The notes under the pieces are model-generated. The model did not search any database. It was not told the DNA's origin and saw only the letters and a list, made by a program, of their open reading frames with translations. Made by a program: the position numbers and the translations under genes. Positions 1 to 5,185 of a stretch of DNA of 6,476 nucleotides are shown piece by piece; the stretch's first letter is position 1; every line of letters starts with the position of its first letter. This stretch comes from Moraxellaceae bacterium UBA2031 (GTDB taxonomy: Bacteria; Pseudomonadota; Gammaproteobacteria; Pseudomonadales; Moraxellaceae). The stretch covers positions 9,127 through 15,602 of the forward strand of contig DDBN01000060.1 in assembly GCA_002333145.1 (NCBI GenBank), written 5' to 3'.

Positions 1-596
1 GCCACTTGTTCGCCGTGCTGACGAAAATATTCCTGCGTTTGCTCAAGATTATTAAACTCCAGTGTGATGGTGTGCTGCGCCAAACTGGCAGGCACTCCCG
101 CTGAGCTGGGAACTCCTAGTGTCAGGGCGCCGGAGCCTGCTTTCACTAGCAGCGAGTCAGCATGGCCGTGGTAGCAGCCTTCAAATTTCACCAATACATC
201 ACGGCCGGTGTAGCCTCGAGCAAGGCGGATGGCGCTCATGGTGGCTTCTGTGCCTGAGCTCACCATACGCACCATTTCCATGGAGGGAACCAATGCACAT
301 ACAGTATCTGCCATGCGCACTTCCAGTTCGGTGGGCGCGCCAAACGTCAGGCCATTAACAGCCGCCTCCTGAACTTCGCGAATCACATCCGGATGCGCGT
401 GACCAAGAATGGCCGGGCCCCAAGAGCCAACGTAGTCGATGTATTGTCGGTCATCGACATCATAAAGATAGGCGCCCTTTGCGCGAGAAAAAAACACAGG
501 AGTTCCGCCTACGCCACGAAAGGCGCGTACCGGCGAATTGACGCCCCCAGGGATATGGCGGCAGGCGGCGGAGAAAAGCTCGTCGGATCGGCTCAT
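1..596 (-). CDS. hemL: Glutamate-1-semialdehyde 2,1-aminomutase, N-terminal part (runs off left edge)
   Basis: This PLP enzyme converts glutamate-1-semialdehyde to 5-aminolevulinate, the committed precursor of haem in the C5 pathway, in the cytoplasm. Reading the minus strand from the ATG at 596-594 gives 198 uninterrupted codons up to the window edge. The start MSRSDELFSAACRHIPGGVN is the typical HemL N-terminus. It is followed by SPVRAFRGVGG (21-31), YIDYVGSWGPAILGHAHP (52-69), the cofactor phosphate-binding SSGTEA (113-118) and the YHGH motif (142-145). The family is about 425 residues, so a little under half is visible, and the catalytic PLP-binding lysine lies outside the window. It starts 23 nt after thiE in the same direction, so it is probably the distal gene of the hemJ-thiD-thiE operon. 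No strong Shine-Dalgarno is visible before this ATG (only a weak GAG), which may mean modest translation or coupling. Identification is firm. Confidence 0.96.
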   Translation of the reverse strand, partial: MSRSDELFSAACRHIPGGVNSPVRAFRGVGGTPVFFSRAKGAYLYDVDDRQYIDYVGSWGPAILGHAHPDVIREVQEAAVNGLTFGAPTELEVRMADTVCALVPSMEMVRMVSSGTEATMSAIRLARGYTGRDVLVKFEGCYHGHADSLLVKAGSGALTLGVPSSAGVPASLAQHTITLEFNNLEQTQEYFRQHGEQV

Positions 597-619
597 GACA
601 GACTCGGTAATAAAAGAAT

Positions 620-1225
620 TCAAAAAAGGCGTGAGATGGCCTGCGCCTGTGCGGCGATGTCTGCTGCACTCCACAGATCACTGATGACGGCGACACAATC
701 AGCACCTGCCGCAATCAGGGGAGCGGCATTATCTGCGTTAATGCCCCCTATCGCCACTACAGGACACCCAAGGTGGCGGGCGGAGCTCAGGATTGATAAA
801 GCCGCCGGTTTGGCGGTGGGCTTGGTTGACGAAGCATAAAAGGCTCCGAAGGCGATATAGCTTGCACCCGCCCCGACAGCTGCTTCGGCCAGTGCGAGGG
901 AGTCGTGGCAAGTCACGCCGATAATGGCATCCGAGCCTAGTCGCTTGCGGGCCAGCTGCAGCGAGTCATCTTGTTGGCCTAAATGAACGCCATCTGCGCC
1001 GACAGCAACACAGAGCTCGATATCGTCATTAATCAGTAGTGGCACCCGATAGCGCAGACACAGCATGCGCAGTGCCAGCGCTTCCTCCATTCGCCGAGCA
1101 GTATCATTCGACTTGTCTCGGTATTGCACGACGACGGCACCGCCCTTCAGTGCAGCCTCCACCGCAGCCAGCATGCGCCCAGCTAACAGTGGTGTGTCGG
1201 TAATGGCGTAGAGCCCCCGCTTCAT
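620..1225 (-). CDS. thiE: Thiamine-phosphate synthase
   Basis: ThiE joins HMP-pyrophosphate to thiazole phosphate, giving thiamine monophosphate and pyrophosphate. The 201-residue protein is a complete single TIM-barrel domain, slightly shorter than the usual 205-225. Visible motifs in order are GLYAITD (4-10), the pyrophosphate-binding QYRDK (34-38), INDD (65-68) with metal-binding Asp67, and GVHLGQQD (79-86) with the second metal ligand Asp86. Then come GVTCHD (103-108), FGAFYASSTKPTA (126-138) with the substrate-contacting Thr134-Lys135, AIGGIN (158-163) and the phosphate-binding VIS (180-182). Residue roles come from known family structures. The ATG overlaps the thiD stop by 4 nt (ATGA) and has only a weak ribosome site, so translation is probably coupled to thiD. 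No thiazole-side gene (thiG, thiM) is in the window, so the thiazole must come from elsewhere. Confidence 0.96.
   Translation of the reverse strand: MKRGLYAITDTPLLAGRMLAAVEAALKGGAVVVQYRDKSNDTARRMEEALALRMLCLRYRVPLLINDDIELCVAVGADGVHLGQQDDSLQLARKRLGSDAIIGVTCHDSLALAEAAVGAGASYIAFGAFYASSTKPTAKPAALSILSSARHLGCPVVAIGGINADNAAPLIAAGADCVAVISDLWSAADIAAQAQAISRLF
622..648 (-). terminator. Terminator-like hairpin plus T tract at the thiE end, before hemL
   Basis: On the minus strand AGGCG (648-644), a 12-nt loop and CGCCT (631-627) are followed directly by a run of T (627-622, its first T being the last base of the stem). The 5-bp stem and long loop are weak for an intrinsic terminator. It lies within the last thiE codons and could reduce read-through into hemL. 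Confidence 0.25.
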
Positions 1226-2007
1226 GATGCCGACGACTCATTAGGTAATATACGCACGGGAAGATACTGCCCACTGTCATGAGGCCGATCCGCTCGCGCC
1301 AGCACGGTTTGCACGTAACTTTCTGCTTGAATAACGGCAGCTTTCAGCGAGAGCCCGCGGGCAAGACCGGCAGCCAACGCCGATGCCAGTGTGCATCCAG
1401 AACCGTGATATTCGCCCGGTAGGCGTGTGCTTTGGCTTTCGTGCAGTAGGCCGTCCGTGCCGTGTAGTTGATTAATAATTGTCGTGCCGGCCTCGTGCCC
1501 ACCTTTCAAAAGAATATGACGAGCGCCAAGGTCTTGCAGTCGCTGAACGGTGGAGGGCAGGTTCTGAAGCTCCGCCAATCGACGCGCTTCAATTGAATTG
1601 GGCGTAATGACGGTAGTAAGTGGAAATAAGCCCAGCAGTCCTTGAGCCAGATCATCATCAGCTAGGCTGCCACCAGAGTTAGCCGTCAGTACCGGGTCCA
1701 GCACGACAGGAATGTCCGGATGCGCTGCCAGAATGAGAGCGATTTCACGAGCAATAGCGCCAGAGCCCAGCATGCCGAGCTTAATGGCAGCAACCCGCAG
1801 ATCTGCCAGCACAGCATTGGCCTGCTGACGTATCAGCATCGGCGAGACCGCCTCAAACCCGTATACCTGCTGCGAGTCCTGTACGGTAAGTGCCGTACAC
1901 ACCACGGCAGCATGGCAACCCAATGCGGCGATCGACTCAATATCCGCTTGCAGGCCAGCGCCACCAGAAGGGTCCAGCCCAGAGAAACACAGCACAACAG
2001 GACGCAT
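1222..2007 (-). CDS. thiD: Hydroxymethylpyrimidine / phosphomethylpyrimidine kinase
   Basis: ThiD phosphorylates hydroxymethylpyrimidine (HMP), and then HMP phosphate to the pyrophosphate that ThiE uses. It belongs to the ribokinase superfamily. The protein is 261 residues, normal for a stand-alone ThiD without a fused ThiE domain. Seen in order are FSGLDPSGGAGLQADI (8-23), the substrate-site signature, then TVQDSQ (41-46), IKLGMLGS (75-82), VLDPVLTANSGGSL (102-115), TPNSIEA (135-141), LLKGGH (166-171) and HGSGCTLASALAAG (201-214). That last motif is the anion hole, with the presumed catalytic Cys205. The start ATG shares its A with the hemJ stop (TGATG), with GAGG about 8 nt upstream inside hemJ as ribosome site. 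Downstream it overlaps thiE by 4 nt. It could in principle be a pyridoxal-type kinase of the same fold, but motif content and the thiE neighbour argue against that. Confidence 0.95.
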   Translation of the reverse strand: MRPVVLCFSGLDPSGGAGLQADIESIAALGCHAAVVCTALTVQDSQQVYGFEAVSPMLIRQQANAVLADLRVAAIKLGMLGSGAIAREIALILAAHPDIPVVLDPVLTANSGGSLADDDLAQGLLGLFPLTTVITPNSIEARRLAELQNLPSTVQRLQDLGARHILLKGGHEAGTTIINQLHGTDGLLHESQSTRLPGEYHGSGCTLASALAAGLARGLSLKAAVIQAESYVQTVLARADRPHDSGQYLPVRILPNESSAS

Positions 2008-2429
2008 CAGAAAGGCCTCACAATAACCAGAATGACAATAGCCACCAGCCCCAGCACAGGCAGCTCATTGAAAACACGGTAAAAAACATGACTGCGTGCG
2101 CTGCGACCATCACGTAGGTCCCGCAGGAACTTGCCACACCAGAAGTGGTAAACGATCAGCAAGGTAGCCAGTGTCAGTTTCGCATGCATCCAGCCATGCG
2201 TGCGGTAGACGTCCCAGTTCAGGAAAAGCATCCATAGCCCCAGTACGACGACAACAATCATCGATGGCCACATGATGCCGCGATAGAGCTTGCGCTCCAT
2301 GACCACAAAGCGTTCACGGCCAATCGCGTCTTCGGCCATTGCGTGATACACAAACAAACGCGGCAGATAAAAAAGACCGGCAAACCAGGTCACTACGGCA
2401 ATCATGTGCCAAGCCTTTAACCACAGCAT
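2007..2429 (-). CDS. hemJ: HemJ-type protoporphyrinogen IX oxidase (integral membrane)
   Basis: HemJ oxidises protoporphyrinogen IX to protoporphyrin IX, the penultimate step of haem synthesis, in the inner membrane. It replaces HemG or HemY in many proteobacteria and cyanobacteria. The 140-residue protein has about four hydrophobic helices (roughly 4-24, 55-72, 83-98, 123-139) and the family landmarks. These are WHMIAVVTWFAGLFYLPRLF (7-26) with His8, RKLYRGIMWPSM (46-57), HAKLTL (82-87) with Lys84, and RVFNELPVLGL (118-128). The length matches the family (about 140-150). Older annotation calls such proteins UPF0093 or CopD-like, and the gene symbol rests on motif resemblance. The start ATG has a good GAGGAG ribosome site 9 nt upstream (2444-2439). 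It is the first gene of a run with thiD (1-nt overlap), thiE and hemL, so it puts a late haem step in the same unit as an early one (HemL). Confidence 0.85.
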   Translation of the reverse strand: MLWLKAWHMIAVVTWFAGLFYLPRLFVYHAMAEDAIGRERFVVMERKLYRGIMWPSMIVVVVLGLWMLFLNWDVYRTHGWMHAKLTLATLLIVYHFWCGKFLRDLRDGRSARSHVFYRVFNELPVLGLVAIVILVIVRPF

Positions 2430-2506
2430 GGTCGGTTACTCCTCAATGGATTTTGCAAGTCTGCCAAATACTTGGGTTACATTGCTACATAACGACATGA
2501 TTTGCC

Positions 2507-2522
2507 CCATGTCAGGTCATGG
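2507..2522. promoter_or_regulatory. Divergent hemJ / argC control region with small dyad
   Basis: The 141 nt between hemJ and argC (2430-2570) must carry control signals for both directions. The clearest structure is a perfect dyad CCATG-N6-CATGG (2507-2522) about 50 nt before the argC GTG. A second, overlapping dyad is GACAT (2494-2498) with ATGTC (2509-2513). A poor sigma-70-like pair TTGCAA (2453-2458) and TACATT (2478-2483), 19 nt apart, points toward argC, but each hexamer matches consensus at only four positions. I could not place a convincing promoter for hemJ. I see no ArgR box and no thiamine pyrophosphate riboswitch here. The dyads are short enough to be chance. Confidence 0.2.
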
Positions 2523-2570
2523 CCGATAATCACGCACCATCATTCCTTCACTAGACAGGTAGATAGGCTC

Positions 2571-3602
2571 GTGATCAAGGTAGGTATTGTCGGCGGCACC
2601 GGTTATACAGGGGTAGAGCTGTTACGTCTGCTGGCGCAGCATCCGAATGTGCAGCTTCAAGCCATTACGTCGCGTTCTGAGGCGGGCATGCCTGTCGCCC
2701 AGATGTTTCCCAGCCTCCGTGGCCGGGTGGACTTGGCGTTCAGCGAGCCAAGCCTTGATGTGCTTAGTGCCTGTGATGTCGTTTTCTTCGCGACCCCTCA
2801 TGGTGTCGCCATGAAGCAAGCGCCCGAGCTGCTGGCGAATGGAGTCAAGGTTATTGACCTCGGCGCAGACTTTCGCCTTACCGATCTACCTACCTTTGAG
2901 AAATGGTACGGCATGCCACATAGCTGCCCAGATATTCTTGCCGAGGCCGTCTACGGTCTGCCGGAGGTGAACCGGGATGCGATTCGCAAGGCTCGCATTG
3001 TCGGAAATCCCGGTTGTTATCCCACTGCAGTTCAGCTGGGCTTCCTGCCTCTACTCCGGGCCGGTCTGATTGACCCGGCGCATCTGATTGCCGATGCCAA
3101 GTCAGGAGTATCGGGTGCTGGACGTAAGGCAGAGGTTTCCTCCTTGTTCGCGGAGGCCGGTGAATCCTTCAAGGCCTATGGCGTAAACGGTCACCGTCAC
3201 CTTCCCGAGATCTCCCAAGGTCTAACCGGAATGACCACAGATAAAATCGGTCTGACATTTGTGCCGCATCTGCTGCCCATGATTCGCGGCATCCATACCA
3301 CGTTGTATGGCAGGCTGACGCGCGACCCAGGCAGCCTGCAGGCATTGTTCGAATCTACCTATGCCAACGAGCCCTTTGTCGATGTGATGCCGGCAGGGTC
3401 CACGCCGGAAACTCGCAGCGTCAAGGGTGCCAACACCTGCCGTATTGCGGTTTACCGCCCGCAAGGGGGCGATACCGTAGTCGTGCTGTCGGTCATCGAC
3501 AATCTGGTCAAGGGGGCTGCAGGGCAGGCAATCCAGAACATGAATCTGATGTGTGGCCTCCCGGAAACGGCAGGCCTCACCCAGATCGCCCTGTTGCCTT
3601 GA
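2571..3602 (+). CDS. argC: N-acetyl-gamma-glutamyl-phosphate reductase
   Basis: ArgC reduces N-acetylglutamyl-5-phosphate with NADPH to the semialdehyde, the third step of arginine synthesis, in the cytoplasm. I choose GTG at 2571, giving 343 residues, the usual length for this subfamily. The frame is open back to a TTG at 2502, but the extra 23 residues do not look like ArgC, and the family start is exactly MIKVGIVGGTGYTG. Seen are the dinucleotide loop GGTGYTG (8-14), FATPHG (73-78), GADFR (98-102), the catalytic NPGCYPT with Cys149 (146-152), SGVSGAGRK (178-186) and GHRHLPE (207-213), with the acid/base histidine in this last motif. The ribosome site is mediocre (AGGTAG about 8 nt upstream). 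The next gene starts 9 nt after the stop, so the genes are probably co-transcribed, although arginine synthesis has no evident link with the downstream genes. Confidence 0.96.
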   Translation: MIKVGIVGGTGYTGVELLRLLAQHPNVQLQAITSRSEAGMPVAQMFPSLRGRVDLAFSEPSLDVLSACDVVFFATPHGVAMKQAPELLANGVKVIDLGADFRLTDLPTFEKWYGMPHSCPDILAEAVYGLPEVNRDAIRKARIVGNPGCYPTAVQLGFLPLLRAGLIDPAHLIADAKSGVSGAGRKAEVSSLFAEAGESFKAYGVNGHRHLPEISQGLTGMTTDKIGLTFVPHLLPMIRGIHTTLYGRLTRDPGSLQALFESTYANEPFVDVMPAGSTPETRSVKGANTCRIAVYRPQGGDTVVVLSVIDNLVKGAAGQAIQNMNLMCGLPETAGLTQIALLP

Positions 3603-3611
3603 GGATCGCCC

Positions 3612-4316
3612 ATGTTCCGACGTGAACGAGAGACATTGCAAAAGCTGGTGCTGGTGCCTTACCGCCCCTTTCGCAATCTCTCGCTCGGCATCGGTGGCGT
3701 TGTCTTGATCGCGGCCATTGGTGTCGGTGGTTTTTATGCGGGCTCGCGTTACGGGATTAAGACAACAGGTGCCACACCGGAGGAGGTTCAGCGGTTACGC
3801 CAAACGGTTCGTATGTTTGCGGATCGCTCCCAGGCTCTGCGTGACGAAGCGGCAGTTGCTCTGCATGATCGCGAAATCGTGCTCGATGCAACTGAGCAAC
3901 TGCGGCAGGACAACAAGAATCTCATCGCCAGTATGGCGGCATTGGAAGAGCAGGTTGCACTCTACAAGCGGCTGCTGTCACCGCAAGGGGTTTCGCAAGG
4001 GCTGAGTGTCGAGCGTTTTGAATTGCAATCAACCGGAAAGTCCGGACAAGTGCAGTACCGCTTATTACTGACGCAGGTGGGCAGTAAAACGACGGATATC
4101 AAGGGTAAGATTGAGGCTCGGCTAGTAGCCGGCGGCAAAACCATTAGCATGCCAGTTGGCGATGGAGGCTTTACCTTTCAGTATTTTCAAAGCCTTACGG
4201 GAGAATGGCAACTGCCTGCAGGCATGGCACCAGAGCGCGTAGATATCGTGCTGATCTCTAGTAAGGGTCAGCGAATTCAGAAAAGCTTCAAGTGGGAAGT
4301 GAAAGGCCAGGGTTAG
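3612..4316 (+). CDS. Single-pass membrane coiled-coil protein of unknown function (DUF6776-like)
   Basis: No function is known to me. It resembles the uncharacterised protein found between argC and a bactofilin gene in Pseudomonas relatives (DUF6776, from memory). The 234 residues have a clear layout. A basic N-terminus (Arg3, Arg4, Arg6, Lys11, Arg18, Arg21) precedes one transmembrane helix at about 24-45, rich in Gly, Ala, Val and Ile. A charged helical stretch (about 56-122) with heptad-like Leu/Val spacing is probably a coiled coil. The C-terminal domain (131-231) looks beta-rich, with conserved-looking FQYFQSLTGEWQLPAG (189-204) and KSFKWEV (224-230). By the positive-inside rule the N-terminus is cytoplasmic and the rest periplasmic. 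GAGGA (3601-3605), overlapping the argC stop, is a good ribosome site 6 nt before the ATG. The bactofilin follows after 32 nt, so a cell-envelope or shape role is a reasonable inference, not shown. Confidence 0.88.
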   Translation: MFRRERETLQKLVLVPYRPFRNLSLGIGGVVLIAAIGVGGFYAGSRYGIKTTGATPEEVQRLRQTVRMFADRSQALRDEAAVALHDREIVLDATEQLRQDNKNLIASMAALEEQVALYKRLLSPQGVSQGLSVERFELQSTGKSGQVQYRLLLTQVGSKTTDIKGKIEARLVAGGKTISMPVGDGGFTFQYFQSLTGEWQLPAGMAPERVDIVLISSKGQRIQKSFKWEVKGQG

Positions 4317-4335
4317 GCCACGATCCGATTATTCA

Positions 4336-4342
4336 AAAGAGG
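4336..4342 (+). promoter_or_regulatory. Ribosome binding site that fixes the bactofilin start
   Basis: AAAGAGG lies 6 nt upstream of the ATG at 4349. It decides between that ATG and an earlier in-frame one at 4292, which lies inside the preceding gene and adds 19 residues with no bactofilin character. Confidence 0.7.
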
Positions 4343-4348
4343 CTCCGT

Positions 4349-4780
4349 ATGCTCGGCAAGAAAAAAGCTGGTAGTGCCTACAAGGCAAATAACTACAAGG
4401 ACCACAGTTATGTGGCCCGCAATACCTGTGTAACGGGTGATATAAATTTTGTGGGGGGGCTGCATGTGGAAGGGCAGGTCAATGGCAATATCCTGTCCGA
4501 AGATGGCTGCCTTCATGTACATGGTGAGGTGACAGGTGAAGTGCATGTCCCTCATATCATCATTAATGGATTGGTGAATGGAAACGTCTACGCCAGCGAG
4601 CATGTCGAACTAGCGGCCAAGGCTCGCATCAATGGCAGTGTTTATTACAAGACCATGGAGATGGTCATGGGGGCTCAGGTCAACGGCAGCCTGCTGCACA
4701 GCGAAAATACCATTCCCCGTATTGAGCACAAGCCAGTCGGGCCCCAAGAAGAAGTGTCAGGGGCTGAATCTAATAGTTGA
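4349..4780 (+). CDS. Bactofilin (polymer-forming cytoskeletal protein)
   Basis: Bactofilins polymerise without nucleotide into membrane-associated filaments that position cell-wall enzymes and shape cells. The 143-residue protein has the expected plan: a short basic N-terminal tail, a right-handed beta-helix core (about 22-117) and a short polar tail (118-143). The core shows its repeats directly as a turn motif: QVNGNI (43-48), EVTGEV (60-65), LVNGNV (75-80), RINGSV (93-98) and QVNGSL (110-115), spaced 15-18 residues apart. The start MLGKKKAGS, with a hydrophobic residue followed by lysines, resembles the N-terminal membrane-anchoring peptides described for other bactofilins, which is an inference. 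I use ATG 4349 because of its ribosome site. A run of seven G at 4453-4459, encoding part of Val34-Gly35-Gly36, is a possible slippage point, though the frame is intact here. The membrane coiled-coil gene just upstream is a likely partner. Confidence 0.93.
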   Translation: MLGKKKAGSAYKANNYKDHSYVARNTCVTGDINFVGGLHVEGQVNGNILSEDGCLHVHGEVTGEVHVPHIIINGLVNGNVYASEHVELAAKARINGSVYYKTMEMVMGAQVNGSLLHSENTIPRIEHKPVGPQEEVSGAESNS

Positions 4781-4806
4781 CCATTTTTGTCGGTCTTTAG
4801 GATAAT
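4777..4806 (+). promoter_or_regulatory. Sigma-70 promoter for erpA
   Basis: TTGACC (4777-4782) and GATAAT (4801-4806) match the -35 and -10 consensus at five of six positions each, with an 18-nt spacer. The -35 overlaps the bactofilin stop codon. The predicted transcript starts near 4812-4814, roughly 30 nt before the ATG at 4842, so erpA can be transcribed independently of the upstream genes. Confidence 0.65.
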
Positions 4807-4841
4807 ATAGCCAGTCAACCGTCCAGTATCCGGTGATCCAC

Positions 4842-5183
4842 ATGAATGACATGGCACAAGCCATGACCCTGACCGACAGCGCCGCCAGCAAAGTTCGCAA
4901 GCTGCGCGAAAGCGAAGGCAGTCCTGATCTCAAGCTCCGCGTCTATATCACAGGGGGAGGCTGTTCCGGCTTTTCCTATGGTTTTACCTTTGACGAGGAA
5001 ACCAAGGAAGGTGACTCCACCTTTATTAACGGTGATGTCACCATGCTGGTCGATCCGATGAGCTTCCAATATTTGGCGGGCTCCGAGGTTGACTATACGG
5101 AGGGCCTGCAAGGTTCCCAGTTCGTCATCAATAACCCCAATGCCACCAGCACCTGTGGCTGCGGCTCATCGTTCTCTGTATGA
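4842..5183 (+). CDS. erpA: A-type iron-sulfur cluster carrier ErpA
   Basis: ErpA receives iron-sulfur clusters from the scaffold machinery and delivers them to target enzymes; in E. coli it is essential for isoprenoid synthesis through IspG and IspH. With ATG 4842 the protein has 113 residues (family about 110-116). The three cluster-binding cysteines are present: one in ITGGGCSGFSYGFTFDEE (Cys41) and two in the C-terminal STCGCGSSFSV (Cys105 and Cys107). VDPMSFQYLAGSEVDYTEGL (70-89) is strongly ErpA-like rather than IscA or SufA. The start is ambiguous: GTG 4833, ATG 4842 and ATG 4851 are all in frame and none has a strong ribosome site. I favour 4842 by length and leader distance. It has its own promoter, and no other iron-sulfur genes are nearby. 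The stop lies only 2 nt from the end of convergent anmK. Confidence 0.95.
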   Translation: MNDMAQAMTLTDSAASKVRKLRESEGSPDLKLRVYITGGGCSGFSYGFTFDEETKEGDSTFINGDVTMLVDPMSFQYLAGSEVDYTEGLQGSQFVINNPNATSTCGCGSSFSV

Positions 5184-5185
5184 CA

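Noticed and set aside
393..839. Plus-strand open frame of 148 codons
   Set aside because: It lies antisense to hemL and thiE, both of which have intact family motifs; the predicted peptide has no recognisable domain.
2502..2570. N-terminal extension of argC from a TTG start
   Set aside because: The added 23 residues do not fit the ArgC family, whose start aligns at GTG 2571; the stretch is better read as leader DNA.
3222..3641. Minus-strand open frame of 139 codons
   Set aside because: It is antisense to the C-terminal half of argC and has no coherent protein character.
4292..4348. Earlier ATG for the bactofilin overlapping the previous gene
   Set aside because: ATG 4349 has a good ribosome site and the normal bactofilin N-terminus; the extension has no family resemblance.
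4798..4822. Full IscR type 1 operator at erpA
   Set aside because: Only the right half resembles the consensus; the left half matches at few positions.
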